Of a stretch of DNA of 64,000 nucleotides, positions 29,696-39,432 are shown in pieces. Within the stretch, counting starts at the first letter, position 1; every line of letters begins with the position of its first letter. The translations under genes were made by a program, and so were the position numbers. The DNA comes from Bradyrhizobium zhengyangense. GTDB lineage: Bacteria; Pseudomonadota; Alphaproteobacteria; Rhizobiales; Xanthobacteraceae. The notes below the pieces were generated by a model that did no database searches, was not told the origin of the DNA, and was given only the letters and a program-made list of their open reading frames with translations. The stretch is taken from assembly GCF_022012435.1 (NCBI RefSeq), contig NZ_JAKLUA010000001.1, positions 1,709,338 through 1,773,337 on the forward strand, given 5' to 3'.

Positions 29696-31678
29696 TCACT
29701 CCGCCGGTTGCAGGCGCTGCTTGGCCCGCGCCGGCTTCGGCGCGCCGACACGCAAGCGCCGATCGGACAGCGACAGCATGCCGCCGAACGCCATCAGCAC
29801 CGGCCCCCACCAGATCAGGAGCACGAACGGCTTGTGATAGATGCGGACCGCGATCGCGCCGTCAGCGGTGACGTCACCGAGCGAGATGTAGAGCTGGCTC
29901 GCGCCACGAGTCAAAAGCGCAGCCTCAGTGGTCGAGGAACCGCGCGTGGTAAAACTACGCTTCGACGGCGTCATGACGCTGAGCGCTTCGCCACCGCGGC
30001 TGACGTTGAACTGCGCGACCATCTCGCGGTAGTTCGGCCCCTGACGCTCGAGCAGGCCGTCGAGCTTCAGATCATAGCCAGCGACCTGCGCCACGTCGTT
30101 CGGTTTCATCGTCGCGATATATTCGCTGTTCCAGGTGGTCTCGCAGACGATCCCGATCAGCGCGACGCCGAGACCGGCATGCGCAAAGGCGGTGCCCCAG
30201 GCCGAGCGCGGCAGGCCGCGCGTACGGTGCAGCGTCGTGGCAAACGGCAGGCGAAACAGGCCGGTTCGCTCAGCCATATCGGTCACGGCGCCGGCGATGA
30301 CGAAGACCCCAAGCCCGATCGCGAGCGGCGCCAGCGCGCTGCCGCCGCGCGTCCAGGCCCAGACGATGGCGATCACGACAAGGCCGGCGACGCCGGCCGC
30401 CAGCAGCCGCTGGGTGACGCCGAGCAGATCGCCGCGCTTCCACGCCAGCATCGGCCCGAACGGCACCGCGAGCAGCAGCAGGACGAACAACGGCGCGAAG
30501 CTGAGATTGTAGAAGGGCGCACCGACGGACATCTTGAAGTCGGCGAGCACTTCCATCGCCAGCGGATAGAGCGTGCCGAACAGCACGACTGCGCAGGCCA
30601 CCGTCAGCAGCAGATTGTTCAGCACCAGCGCACCCTCGCGCGAGATCGGCGCGAACAGGCCGCCCTGCTTCAACGAGGTCGCGCGTCCGGCGAACAGCGA
30701 CAGGCTGCCGCCGATGAACAGGCAGAGGATCAGCAGAATGAAGACTCCGCGGGTCGGATCGTTGGCGAAGGCGTGCACGGAGGTGATGACGCCCGACCGC
30801 ACCAGGAAGGTGCCGAGCAGCGAGAGCGAGAAGGTCAGGATCGACAGAAGGATGGTCCAGACCTTCAGCGCGTTGCGCTTCTCCATCACCAGCGCCGAAT
30901 GAAGCAGCGCGGTGCCGGCGAGCCATGGCATCAGCGAGGCATTCTCGACCGGATCCCAGAACCACCAGCCGCCCCAGCCGAGCTCGTAATAGGCCCAGTA
31001 GGAGCCCATCGCGATGCCGAGCGTCAGGAATATCCAGGCGACCAGCGTCCACGGCCGCACCCAACGCGCCCAGGCCGCGTCGATCCGCCCCTCGAGCAGC
31101 GCCGCGATCGCGAAGGAAAACGAGATCGAGAAGCCGACATAGCCCAGATAGAGCATCGGCGGATGCACGGCGAGACCGATGTCCTGAAGCACCGGATTGA
31201 GATCGCGTCCCTCGATCGGCGGATTGGCGATGCGCAGAAACGGATTCGAGGTGATCAGGATGAAGAGATAGAAGGCGCTCGCGATCCAGGCCTGGACGGC
31301 CAGCACATGTGCACGCAGCGACAGCGGCAGGTTGTTGCCGAAGGCCGCGACCAGCCCGCCAAACAGGGCGAGGATCGACACCCAGAGCAGCATCGAGCCT
31401 TCATGGTTTCCCCACACGCCGGTGATCTTGTAGATCAGCGGCTTCATGGAGTGCGAATTCTCGTAGACGTTCGCGACGGAGAAATCCGAGTTCACGTGCA
31501 ACGTCACAAGCGCAATGAACGAGGCGCCGACGAACAGCAGCTGCGCCAGAGCGGTCGACCGCGCCACGTTCATCAGCGCGGGATCGCGCAAGCGCGCGCC
31601 GATGACAGGCACGAATGACTGGATCAGCGCCAGCGCGAGCGCCAGCACCAGCGCGTAATGTCCGGCTTCCGCGATCAC
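29696..31678 (-). CDS. cycK: Haem lyase CcmF/CycK
   Basis: The roughly 660-residue polytopic membrane protein ligates haem to apocytochrome c. The WWD haem-handling signature is present as [21 protein letters not shown], which is split here as in the family ([12 protein letters not shown]). [12 protein letters not shown] and [11 protein letters not shown] carry further conserved His and Trp residues. The GTG at 31678 overlaps the cycJ stop (GTGA) and follows AAGGAG, so it is preferred over an ATG-like extension upstream. It is part of the cycHJKL operon. Confidence 0.93.
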   Translation of the reverse strand: MIAEAGHYALVLALALALIQSFVPVIGARLRDPALMNVARSTALAQLLFVGASFIALVTLHVNSDFSVANVYENSHSMKPLIYKITGVWGNHEGSMLLWVSILALFGGLVAAFGNNLPLSLRAHVLAVQAWIASAFYLFILITSNPFLRIANPPIEGRDLNPVLQDIGLAVHPPMLYLGYVGFSISFSFAIAALLEGRIDAAWARWVRPWTLVAWIFLTLGIAMGSYWAYYELGWGGWWFWDPVENASLMPWLAGTALLHSALVMEKRNALKVWTILLSILTFSLSLLGTFLVRSGVITSVHAFANDPTRGVFILLILCLFIGGSLSLFAGRATSLKQGGLFAPISREGALVLNNLLLTVACAVVLFGTLYPLAMEVLADFKMSVGAPFYNLSFAPLFVLLLLAVPFGPMLAWKRGDLLGVTQRLLAAGVAGLVVIAIVWAWTRGGSALAPLAIGLGVFVIAGAVTDMAERTGLFRLPFATTLHRTRGLPRSAWGTAFAHAGLGVALIGIVCETTWNSEYIATMKPNDVAQVAGYDLKLDGLLERQGPNYREMVAQFNVSRGGEALSVMTPSKRSFTTRGSSTTEAALLTRGASQLYISLGDVTADGAIAVRIYHKPFVLLIWWGPVLMAFGGMLSLSDRRLRVGAPKPARAKQRLQPAE

Positions 31679-32166
31679 CGCACTGCTCCTTGCGAATTGC
31701 CCTGCGCCGTCGTCGCCGCAGGCTTTCCAGCGTAATCGTCTTTCCAATGCCCCTGCTTCTTCAGGGCATCCGCGACATCCTTGGGCATGTAGGTCTCGTC
31801 GTGCTTGGCCAGAACGGTGTCGGCCTTGAACACGCCGTGGGCATCGAGCGCGCCCTCGGCGACGACGCCCTGCCCTTCGCGGAACAGATCAGGCAGGATG
31901 CCCTTGTAGGCGACGGGCAGCTTGGCGCCGCCATCGGCAACCTCGAACGTCACCGCGAGATTGTCGCCGCGCTGGAGCGAACCCGGCTGCACCAGGCCGC
32001 CAAGGCGAAAGCGCTTGCCGGGAGCGACATGCTTTTCGGCCACCATGGTCGGGGTCGAGAAGAACACGATGGAGTCGCGCAAGGCATTGAGCACCAGCGC
32101 GGCGGCGAGCGCGAGCACGGCGAGCGAGCCGCCGATGATGGTCATACGTCGCTGCTTGCGCGTCAT
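31675..32166 (-). CDS. cycJ: Cytochrome c maturation haem chaperone CcmE/CycJ
   Basis: The 163-residue protein has an N-terminal membrane anchor ([22 protein letters not shown]) and a periplasmic OB-fold. The haem-binding His is in [11 protein letters not shown], which matches the family HDE-x-Y-x-P motif. It carries haem covalently to CcmF. The ATG at 32166 gives the usual length; the longer frame upstream overlaps cycH and is not used. Confidence 0.93.
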   Translation of the reverse strand: MTRKQRRMTIIGGSLAVLALAAALVLNALRDSIVFFSTPTMVAEKHVAPGKRFRLGGLVQPGSLQRGDNLAVTFEVADGGAKLPVAYKGILPDLFREGQGVVAEGALDAHGVFKADTVLAKHDETYMPKDVADALKKQGHWKDDYAGKPAATTAQGNSQGAVR

Positions 32167-32203
32167 GGCGTATCCGTTCTCCGCTCGGCTCGCGCTGCCA
32201 CAA

Positions 32204-33319
32204 TCATCCGTCGAGCCCGAGATTCTTGAGGCCTTCGTTGAGCTGGCGCAGCCGCTCGGCATCCTTGGCGACCGCCTGGCGGGCGTCGGTGGTGGCACCA
32301 AGCGCCTTGTCGCGATCGCCCATCACAAGATAAGCGCGCACAAGGCGCAGCCAACCCTCGACGTCGTCGCCGTTCTGCTTGAGACGCGTGGCAAGACGTT
32401 CGACCATGCCGCGGATCATCGCGTTGCGATCGCCGTCGTTCATCTCCTTTGATGCCGCGACGGTCTCGTCGGATAGTGCCGGCATCGTCACGCCGCCACC
32501 GCCAACCCGCGCCAGCGAGGCCTGCACCAGCGGCCGCCACGGCGCATCCGCAGGCGCTTTCGCAAGCAACACGCGCCAGATATTGGCTGCGTCATCCTTA
32601 CGGCCGTCCTGCTCGGCAGCGAGGCCGAGGAAATAGTTCGCCTTGGGATCATCAGCGCTCAGCGCATGCGCGCGCTCGAACTCGGCCTTGGCTTCCGCCG
32701 TCACCACGCCGTTGGCAGCGGCCGTGATCGCCTCACCGAGATCGGAGCGGCGCTCCGGGCTCTCGCCATTGTAGGTGATCGAATTGCGATAGGCGCGCAC
32801 CGCCTCGTCGAAGCGGCCGAGCCGCTCCAGCACAGGTGCAAGCACGTTCCAGCCGCGGCCGTCGGTCGGATTCTTCTCCAGATGCTGCTGAACCTGCACG
32901 ACGAGATTCTCGAGCGACTGCGCCATGCCGGGCCCCGTGCCGCGCTGTCGTTGCGCCAGCGGGAAATCACGAAGCGCGGGCGAGCCAAGCGGGACGTAGA
33001 TCGCGACCGCCACCAAAGGCAGGCCGACGAGCGCGAGAACGGATGCCGCACGGCGCCATTTCAGGCTGGAATTCGGCGCGAGCGAGGTCTCGCTGCTGTC
33101 AGCGGCAAGCAGCCTACGGCTGATCTCGATTCGCGCGGCCTCGGCTTCCGGCGCGGCGATCAGTCCCGCGGCAAGGTCACGCTCGATCTCTGCCAGCTGG
33201 TCCTTGTAGACCGCGACCTCGCTGCCCTGATTGTCGGGACGCCCGCCACGGCCGAGCGGCCAGAGCACGGCGAACATCGCCGCGACCGTCATCAGCGCGA
33301 ACACGAACCATAGCGTCAT
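32204..33319 (-). CDS. cycH: Cytochrome c biogenesis factor CcmI/CycH
   Basis: The 371-residue protein has two membrane helices ([21 protein letters not shown] and, near residue 100, [21 protein letters not shown]) and a C-terminal TPR region ([45 protein letters not shown]) that holds apocytochrome c. It is the first gene of cycHJKL. A perfect TTGAC-N4-GTCAA palindrome lies 70 bp before the start, hinting at oxygen- or regulator-dependent expression. Confidence 0.92.
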   Translation of the reverse strand: MTLWFVFALMTVAAMFAVLWPLGRGGRPDNQGSEVAVYKDQLAEIERDLAAGLIAAPEAEAARIEISRRLLAADSSETSLAPNSSLKWRRAASVLALVGLPLVAVAIYVPLGSPALRDFPLAQRQRGTGPGMAQSLENLVVQVQQHLEKNPTDGRGWNVLAPVLERLGRFDEAVRAYRNSITYNGESPERRSDLGEAITAAANGVVTAEAKAEFERAHALSADDPKANYFLGLAAEQDGRKDDAANIWRVLLAKAPADAPWRPLVQASLARVGGGGVTMPALSDETVAASKEMNDGDRNAMIRGMVERLATRLKQNGDDVEGWLRLVRAYLVMGDRDKALGATTDARQAVAKDAERLRQLNEGLKNLGLDG

Positions 33320-33388
33320 CAGGCAAGCTTCCGGCAGCGCGCGAACCGCGCCTGTACGTGGCTTTACACCACGGCCGGACGATGCGGC

Positions 33389-33406
33389 AATTGACAATTG
33401 TCAATT
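33389..33406. promoter_or_regulatory. Perfect palindrome upstream of cycH (anaerobox-like)
   Basis: AATTGACAATTGTCAATT is fully self-complementary. Its core TTGAC-AATT-GTCAA fits the FNR/FixK half-site arrangement TTGA-N6-TCAA. It also resembles operators of MarR-family repressors. It is centred about 78 bp before the cycH start codon. Confidence 0.5.
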
Positions 33407-33450
33407 CAGCGCGAGCGCACACCGTCCCGAACTGGTGAAAATCCAACGGC

Positions 33451-33720
33451 TTAGCCGATCTCGAAGTCGGTGCTCTGAGCCGCGTCCTCGCCGTGCCCGT
33501 TGAAGGCCCTCAGGAAGTATGTTCCCGGCTCGATGGCGTCAGGCAATCTGATCCGCAAGGCCCCGACGGGAACAGGCGACGCAACCCGGGTGACCGTCTC
33601 AGACAGTTGCCGACCGCTCGCCTTTTCGACCAGCACGACCTTCGCGCCGACCATCAGCCTCTGATACTTGGCAACAATGACGCGGTTCTCAATTTCGATG
33701 GAGCTGATAATGGGTTTCAT
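33451..33720 (-). CDS. Small hypothetical protein, beta-rich
   Basis: The 89-residue protein is not recognised. Alternating hydrophobic residues (SIEIENRVIVAKYQRLMVGAKVVLVEK, VGALRIRLPDAIEPGTYFLRAF) suggest an all-beta, Ig-like or carbohydrate-binding-like fold. It has no signal peptide. The ATG at 33720 has only a weak GTGGGCG upstream. It lies between the 467-residue gene and cycH in the same direction. Confidence 0.5.
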   Translation of the reverse strand: MKPIISSIEIENRVIVAKYQRLMVGAKVVLVEKASGRQLSETVTRVASPVPVGALRIRLPDAIEPGTYFLRAFNGHGEDAAQSTDFEIG

Positions 33721-33819
33721 GCGCCCACAAATAGAATTCCAAAAACTTGCACGGTGAGCGTAGGGCTCACAACGCGCACCGTCAACTACAAATTGTGATC
33801 ACGAAAGGATGCGCTTGAA

Positions 33820-35223
33820 TCAGCTTGCGCGCGTCGATTTGCGCTCGCCAGTCGCGGCGTTCTCCGCGGCGCGGCTCATCAGCGAGGCGTAATCATCGCC
33901 GAACAGCACTTGGCAGAAGCGGATCGCGGCCTGCACCTGCTGCTGCCGATAGGCGCGGACCTTGTGATCTGCACCGCGCAGCGACTGCACCGCCTGCTCG
34001 GTCGAGCGTTCGACATATTGCTGGAGGTCGGAATAGGTGCGCAGCGTCACCTCGTTGATCGCAAGTTCGCTGGCATAGTTGCGGCAGGTCGCGACGAAAT
34101 CGATCAGCGCCACGGTTTCCTCGACTTCGGTGGTGTCGATCCGTGCTCCGGGCGGGATGTCCTTTTCGGGGCGCTGGCGCAGGATACGGCGAACCCGGCC
34201 GGGAACGCTGTCGATCTCCGATTGCAGGGCATTGGAGATGTCGGCCCGGATCGAGGTCAGCTGCTTGCCCCAGGGGGAGTCGTTGCGCAGGTCGAGCTCG
34301 GTGCGCAGGCCGCGGACGCCGTCGTGCAGCGTCTTCAGATTGTCGGCGACGGTCTCGAAATGGCCGCGCTTGATGTCCATGCGCAAATTGGCGGCAACGC
34401 GGGACAGATCGTGCAACGCCATCGTGACCGCGACGCCATACGGGGTCGCCGCGACGCGGATCTCGTCGTCGGACGCAGCGATCTTGATGGCGAGGCGAAT
34501 GATCTGCCACGGCGCGGTCATGCGCTGGACCACCACGGTCAGCGCAAAGGGCAGCATCTGAGGCGTCTGCAGCACTGGAATGTTGAGCGCAGCGGTCACC
34601 GAGGCGATCTGGGGATCGCCGAACGCACGCAGGAAGCGCGGCAGCTTTTCATTGAGCGTGCCCAGGGCCTCGCGAACGGTGAGCACTGCGCCGATCGAAT
34701 AGAGGTCCTCGATCACGTTGGGCGGACCGACGCGGGCGAGCGCACGTGACTTGTCGCCGCCGCCCGGGCCCGTTAGCTCGAAGATGGCGTCCGCGGCCAC
34801 GGCCTGGAGCTTGAGTGCCAGGGCTTCGACCTGCCCTGAACTGTCCGTCGCCGGCATGCGCGCCAGCGCCGCCTCGAATTCGCTGATCTTGTCGGGGACG
34901 CCATCGCGGCCAAGCCATTGCCAGATCGGATGCAGCGAGGAGCGGCGAATTTGGCCGACCCGGATCGGAACGCCAGCCTCCACCAGGAACGGTTCCAGCA
35001 CCTGGAACAGCAACCGTGACAGATCATCGGTTCGTGGCGGCGGGGCTTCGTCGGCTTCGCTCTTGCGCACGATCCTGCGCAACTGATCGAGCACGAGGGT
35101 CGCGACAGCCGTGTCCTGGCCGCGCTCAAGCGCGCGTTCGAACTCCCGCATCAGCAGCGCCTGCGCCTGCGGCGGGAGCTGCGCGAGATATTCCCTCAGC
35201 CGCTCGATCGATGTCTGGCTCAT
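33820..35223 (-). CDS. Conserved-type hypothetical cytoplasmic protein
   Basis: The 467-residue protein has no signal peptide and no membrane segments. It is largely helical (SIERLREYLAQLPPQAQALLMREFERALERG at the start, a long helical C-terminal half with QQYVERSTEQAVQSL). Codon usage and GC match neighbouring real genes. I do not recognise a family. It lies between the FeuQ-like kinase and cycH, co-directional with both. Confidence 0.7.
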   Translation of the reverse strand: MSQTSIERLREYLAQLPPQAQALLMREFERALERGQDTAVATLVLDQLRRIVRKSEADEAPPPRTDDLSRLLFQVLEPFLVEAGVPIRVGQIRRSSLHPIWQWLGRDGVPDKISEFEAALARMPATDSSGQVEALALKLQAVAADAIFELTGPGGGDKSRALARVGPPNVIEDLYSIGAVLTVREALGTLNEKLPRFLRAFGDPQIASVTAALNIPVLQTPQMLPFALTVVVQRMTAPWQIIRLAIKIAASDDEIRVAATPYGVAVTMALHDLSRVAANLRMDIKRGHFETVADNLKTLHDGVRGLRTELDLRNDSPWGKQLTSIRADISNALQSEIDSVPGRVRRILRQRPEKDIPPGARIDTTEVEETVALIDFVATCRNYASELAINEVTLRTYSDLQQYVERSTEQAVQSLRGADHKVRAYRQQQVQAAIRFCQVLFGDDYASLMSRAAENAATGERKSTRAS

Positions 35224-35371
35224 GCGCCCGGGTGATGCACGGTAAAATGGCAGACGTGAGATGCGTCCTCCCCGATCATAGGTGGGAGCGCCTTAAGAAG
35301 CCGTTGAGGAAGTCGCTTCGAAACCCTTGGGTTCCTGCCGGAAACCCAAATAATCGTGGCAAATCAGAGGA

Positions 35372-36796
35372 TTAAATTCCGGGCAGCACCAGCTCGGCCC
35401 GCAGGCCCCCGATCGGCGCGCTGCCAAGTGAGAGGCTGCCGCCGTACAGCGCGGCAAGGTCGGTCACGATCGAGAGCCCGAGCCCAGAACCCGGCTTCGA
35501 TTCGTCGAGCCGCTGGCCGCGCCGGGAGACCTGGGCGCGTTCGGCCTCCGAGAGGCCGCGCCCGTCGTCATCGACGATCAGCCGCAGCCTGGGGCCGGCG
35601 CCCGCCTGATCAGGCGGCTCGACCAAAACCTCGATGAAGACCCGCGAGGCGGCCCATTTGCAGGCATTGTCGACGAGATTTCCGACCATCTCCTCCAGAT
35701 CCTGGCGCTCGCCCCGGAATTTCGCCGACGGATCGGCCTTGGCCTCGACCGCGATGCCGCGGCCGCGATAGATCTTCTCCATGGTCCGCCGCAGCGCCTC
35801 GATGGCGGGGGCAACCTCCGTCACGGTGCCGACGATCGAGACCCTCGCCGCGATGCGGGCCCGCTCCAGATGATGCGCGAGCTGGCTGCGCATCACGTCC
35901 GCCTGCTCCATCACCTTGGCCGCGAACGGATCCGCCGCGTGCGTGCCGGCCTCGTTGACGATCACGGACAGCGGCGTCTTGATCGCATGGGCGAGATTGC
36001 CGACATGGGTGCGGGCGCGCTCGACGATCTCCCTGTTGGCATCGATCAGCGCGTTGGTCTCACGCGCGAGCGGCGCAATCTCGACCGGGAATTCGCCCTC
36101 GAGCCGCTCCGCTCGCCCGGAGCGAATGTCGGCGATGGCTTCCGAGATGCGCTTGAGCGGTGCAAGACCGAAGCGGACCTGGAACACGGTGGTCAGCAGC
36201 AGCACGATGCCGAGCGCGGTGAAGGTGCCGCCGAGGTAATAGTCGAAACTACGCGTTTCGTCGAAGATCTCGGTGGAATCGCCGGCGACGCTGACGAGAT
36301 ATTTGCCGTCGGCGCCGAGATCGACCGGACGCTCGACCATACGCAGATTTTGGCCCTCCGGCCCGTCGACATAAGCGAGGCGAATGCCGGCGGCCGTGAG
36401 CTCGGTGCCCTGATCTTCCAGCTTCGGCAGCTTCTTGTCCCACAGCGAGCGCGAGGAGCGCACCTCCGGCTTCTCAGTGTCAGTGCGGGTGATCTGCCAG
36501 TACCAGCCCGACAGCGGCAGCTCGAACAGAGGCTCGCCGAGCGACTGGAACTGGCGATCCGGCGGCTCGTCGGGAGTGGCGACCTCGGCGATCAGGGTGC
36601 GCAGATAGAGGTTGAGCCGGCGGTCGAAGGCGCGCTCAGTCGCGTTCTTGTAGACCGACGACAGCACCACGCCTGTGATGGCCAGGATCACCACGAGCCA
36701 GGCGGTCGCCGACAGGAACAGGCGGTTCGCAAGCGAGCTGGCGGGCATCGGAATGATCCCGGAAGCGCGAGGTGGTGGCAAGGCGTCGGCGGTCAT
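35372..36796 (-). CDS. feuQ: FeuQ/PhoQ-like sensor histidine kinase
   Basis: The 474-residue kinase has membrane segments at about 26-48 and 188-206 around a periplasmic domain. HAMP follows, then a PhoQ-type HisKA with VGNLAHAIKTPLSVIV (His270) and an HATPase domain with NLVDNACKWA, DDDGRGL and GSGLGLSIV. It starts 46 bp after the partner response regulator. The location ahead of cycHJKL matches the reported feuPQ-cycHJKL neighbourhood of Rhizobium, where FeuPQ affects iron uptake or osmoadaptation. The symbol rests on context and recalled similarity. Confidence 0.75.
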   Translation of the reverse strand: MTADALPPPRASGIIPMPASSLANRLFLSATAWLVVILAITGVVLSSVYKNATERAFDRRLNLYLRTLIAEVATPDEPPDRQFQSLGEPLFELPLSGWYWQITRTDTEKPEVRSSRSLWDKKLPKLEDQGTELTAAGIRLAYVDGPEGQNLRMVERPVDLGADGKYLVSVAGDSTEIFDETRSFDYYLGGTFTALGIVLLLTTVFQVRFGLAPLKRISEAIADIRSGRAERLEGEFPVEIAPLARETNALIDANREIVERARTHVGNLAHAIKTPLSVIVNEAGTHAADPFAAKVMEQADVMRSQLAHHLERARIAARVSIVGTVTEVAPAIEALRRTMEKIYRGRGIAVEAKADPSAKFRGERQDLEEMVGNLVDNACKWAASRVFIEVLVEPPDQAGAGPRLRLIVDDDGRGLSEAERAQVSRRGQRLDESKPGSGLGLSIVTDLAALYGGSLSLGSAPIGGLRAELVLPGI

Positions 36797-36842
36797 GTCA
36801 GGACCAAGGCCCGTGTCGGGCCGCCCGTCAAGCCCACACGCC

Positions 36843-37517
36843 TCAGGCGCCAGGGGCCGGCGGCGGGGTCAGGAGATAGCCGAGGCCGCGGACGGTCTGG
36901 ATGATGTCGACGTCGAGCTTCTTGCGGATGCGGCCGACAAAGACCTCAATCGTGTTGGAGTCGCGGTCAAAATCTTGGTCGTAGAGATGCTCGACCAGCT
37001 CGGTGCGCGACACCACGCGCCCCGAATGGTGCATGAGGTAGGCCAGAAGCCGATATTCGTGCGAGGTCATTTTCACGGGATTGCCCGACACGCTGACCCG
37101 GCCGGTGCGCGTGTCCAGCGTGACGGGTCCGCAAGAGAGCTCGCTCTGGGCGTGGCCGGTCGAGCGGCGCAGCAGCGCGCGGATGCGTGCCAGCACCTCC
37201 TCCAGATGGAACGGCTTTGGTACATAATCGTCGGCGCCGGCATCGAAGCCCTGCACCTTGTCGCTCCAGCGGTCGCGCGCGGTGAGGATCAAAACCGGCA
37301 TGGTGCGGCCGTTGCGGCGCCAGGCCTCCAGCACCGAGATGCCGTCCTTCTTCGGCAGACCGATATCGAGCACCACGGCGTCGTACGGTTCGTTGTCGCC
37401 GAGATAATGCCCCTCTTCACCGTCGAAGGCGCGATCGACGACGTAGCCGGCGTCCGTCAGCGCTTTGGTGAGCTGGCGATTGAGATCAGGGTCGTCCTCA
37501 ACAACAAGCAGGCGCAC
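36843..37517 (-). CDS. feuP: FeuP/PhoP-like OmpR-family response regulator
   Basis: The 224-residue regulator has a receiver with phospho-acceptor Asp51 (DAVVLDIGLPKKDGI) and a winged helix (MTSHEYRLLAYLMHHSGRVVSR, SNTIEVFVGRIRKKLDVDIIQTVRGLGYLL). The style is that of PhoP/FeuP proteins of rhizobia. It is the first gene of the pair with the kinase at 35372-36796. A strong hairpin at 37647-37691 separates it from the small membrane-peptide gene upstream. Confidence 0.8.
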   Translation of the reverse strand: MRLLVVEDDPDLNRQLTKALTDAGYVVDRAFDGEEGHYLGDNEPYDAVVLDIGLPKKDGISVLEAWRRNGRTMPVLILTARDRWSDKVQGFDAGADDYVPKPFHLEEVLARIRALLRRSTGHAQSELSCGPVTLDTRTGRVSVSGNPVKMTSHEYRLLAYLMHHSGRVVSRTELVEHLYDQDFDRDSNTIEVFVGRIRKKLDVDIIQTVRGLGYLLTPPPAPGA

Positions 37518-37646
37518 GCTTCTCTCCAGAAATAGGCCGCATCAACATCGCACCAGATGAGCAATTCCGGCGTGAACTGAATATGAACGCGGGGAACCGC
37601 CCGCGTTACTTTTTGGTCATATACCGATGGTCTCAGTCAATGCGAC

Positions 37647-37691
37647 TGCGCCCGTCAGGCCACCGGACCAACCGGCGGCGTGACGGGCGCA
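37647..37691 (-). terminator. Long hairpin behind the 51-residue peptide gene
   Basis: TGCGCCCGTCA (37647-37657) and TGACGGGCGCA (37681-37691) form a perfect 11-bp stem, with an inner CCGG/CCGG pairing. No T-run follows on the minus strand, so it is a candidate terminator or mRNA 3'-end stabiliser. Confidence 0.45.
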
Positions 37692-37757
37692 ATCTGCCGC
37701 GTATCGCGGCTATTCGGAAGGTCCGCCCTTCCTGTCAATTTGCCATCGACATAGCCG

Positions 37758-37913
37758 TCAGGTCCGGAAGAACACGAACCAGATGACGGCAAGGATCAGG
37801 ATCGCAAGCCCGGTCGAAATGGCGAGCAGCGCGGCCACCGACGGCCCAGGTTCGGCCTGACGTGCCTCGGTCGCTGTTTCGACGATCTGACGGTCCTCGC
37901 GCGTGGTTGCCAT
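37758..37913 (-). CDS. Small single-span membrane protein
   Basis: The 51-residue protein has a charged N-terminal half (MATTREDRQIVETATEARQAE) and one C-terminal membrane helix (VAALLAISTGLAILILAVIWFVFF) ending in Arg-Thr. A GAGGT ribosome-binding site lies just before the ATG at 37913, which is preferred to an upstream in-frame start. Function is unknown. Confidence 0.6.
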   Translation of the reverse strand: MATTREDRQIVETATEARQAEPGPSVAALLAISTGLAILILAVIWFVFFRT

Positions 37914-38147
37914 GGTGACCTCAATCCTGGATGTCGCCTCCGATGGCCGCGACCTCCTCACGGCCCTATGTCCCGAGCCAACGCCCCATCCGATTTGATG
38001 TTCCGGCTTTTAGGACTGGATCGGCCCGATCAGCTGGGATGAGCGGCTGGTTAACGCAGTTGCAAGATTCCGACCGAACCTCTGTATGATTCGGTGTTCC
38101 CCGATGGTATTCTCATAGGTCTGTCCCTGTTGCGTTTGGAGTAGCCC

Positions 38148-39137
38148 ATGGCCCCCCGCGCCAATTGGAAGGGTTTTCTGCGTCTCTCGCTCGTGACCTG
38201 CCCGGTCGCGCTGTATCCGGCCACGTCGGATACCGAGAAGGTCTCGTTCAACCAGATCAATCGCAAGACCGGCCACCGGATCAAGTATCTGAAGGTCGAT
38301 GCCGAGACCGGTGACGAGGTGACCTCCGAGGACATCGTCAAGGGCTACAAGGTCGACACAGACACCTATATCGAGGTCACCAAGGACGAGCTCGACGACA
38401 TCGCGCTGGATTCGACCCACACGATCGAGATCGACGAGTTCGTGCCGAAGGCCGACATCGACAACCGCTATCTGATCCGCCCCTACTATCTCGTGCCCGA
38501 CGGCAAGGTCGGCCACGACGCCTATGCTGTGATCCGCGAGACCATCCGCAGCATGGACAAGGTCGCGATCGGCCGCGTGGTGCTGACCAACCGCGAGCAC
38601 ATCATTGCGCTCGAGCCGCTTGAGAGCGGGCTGATGGGCACGCTGCTGCGTTACCCCTACGAGGTGCGCAGCGAGACCGAATATTTTGACGACATCCAGG
38701 ACGTGAAGCTGACGAAGGACATGCTCGACCTCGCCAAGCATATCGTCGAGAAGAAGTCCGGCGCGTTCGAGCCCGAGCTGTTCGAAGACCATTACGAGAC
38801 CGCGCTGATCGATCTCATCAACAAGAAGCGGGCCGGCACGCCGATCGCGGCCAAGGCCACGCCGAAGAGCGGCGGCAACGTCATCAATCTGATGGACGCG
38901 CTGAAGAAGAGCCTCGCAAACGAGAAGGACGCAGCGCCCGCGGCGAAGGTCGCCAAGGAGACCGTCAAGGAAACCGCAAAGGCCAAGAAGCCGAAGAAGC
39001 GCGCCGAGGGCCAGCGCGAGATGCTGCTGCCGATCTCCGGCAAGGGCGGCAAAGACGCAGCGGCGAAGGAAGCCCCGCCGAAGAAGGTCGACAAGCCGGT
39101 GCGCGCGACGACGGCACGAACCAAGAAGGCCGGCTGA
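38148..39137 (+). CDS. ku: Ku protein for non-homologous end joining
   Basis: The 329-residue homodimeric Ku binds DNA ends and recruits LigD. The N-terminal beta-barrel core (WKGFLRLSLVTCPVALYPAT, NQINRKTGHRIKYLKV) and ring-forming segment (YYLVPDG, ALEPLESGLMGTLLRYPYEV) are typical. The last 60 residues are a lysine-rich tail (AKKPKKRAEGQ, KKVDKPVRATTARTKKAG), the extended tail found in many bacterial Ku proteins. GGAG precedes the ATG. No ligD lies in this window. Confidence 0.93.
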   Translation: MAPRANWKGFLRLSLVTCPVALYPATSDTEKVSFNQINRKTGHRIKYLKVDAETGDEVTSEDIVKGYKVDTDTYIEVTKDELDDIALDSTHTIEIDEFVPKADIDNRYLIRPYYLVPDGKVGHDAYAVIRETIRSMDKVAIGRVVLTNREHIIALEPLESGLMGTLLRYPYEVRSETEYFDDIQDVKLTKDMLDLAKHIVEKKSGAFEPELFEDHYETALIDLINKKRAGTPIAAKATPKSGGNVINLMDALKKSLANEKDAAPAAKVAKETVKETAKAKKPKKRAEGQREMLLPISGKGGKDAAAKEAPPKKVDKPVRATTARTKKAG

Positions 39138-39195
39138 CCGCATCACATCGCCGGCCGCGCCGTGACGTCTTCCCTTTCTGATCGAGCGGCCTGAC

Positions 39196-39432
39196 ATGCC
39201 CTGGTCGACGCCGTTCGCCGACCCGATCGGCTTGCGCGGCGGACGCAGCCTGCGCACGCTGCAGGAGGCCGCTGACTTCATTATGCGGCTGCCCGAGGAC
39301 GAGCAGCAGGAGCCGCGCTGGCAGACCGCAATCGAGATGCTAATCAACGCAGCGGAGACCGGCGGCGGCTGGCTGCTGTTCGCCCGCATCGGCATGTTGC
39401 GCGCGTTGAATGCGGACCGAAGGCGCGATTGA
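39196..39432 (+). CDS. Small conserved-type hypothetical protein next to ku
   Basis: The 78-residue soluble protein (TLQEAADFIMRLPEDEQQEPRW, then AIEMLINAAETGGGWLLFARIGMLRAL) looks like a compact helical domain. It starts 58 bp after ku in the same direction. Codon usage is like its neighbours. No function is known to me. Confidence 0.65.
   Translation: MPWSTPFADPIGLRGGRSLRTLQEAADFIMRLPEDEQQEPRWQTAIEMLINAAETGGGWLLFARIGMLRALNADRRRD

Noticed and set aside
29132..31618. An 828-codon plus-strand frame over cycK/cycL
   Set aside because: It is antisense to two certain cytochrome c maturation genes and its translation is Arg/Gln-rich without domains.
38148..39432. Ku region considered as part of a defence island
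   Set aside because: Ku and the small neighbour have normal composition and context for a housekeeping end-joining locus; no nuclease or ATPase partner is nearby.
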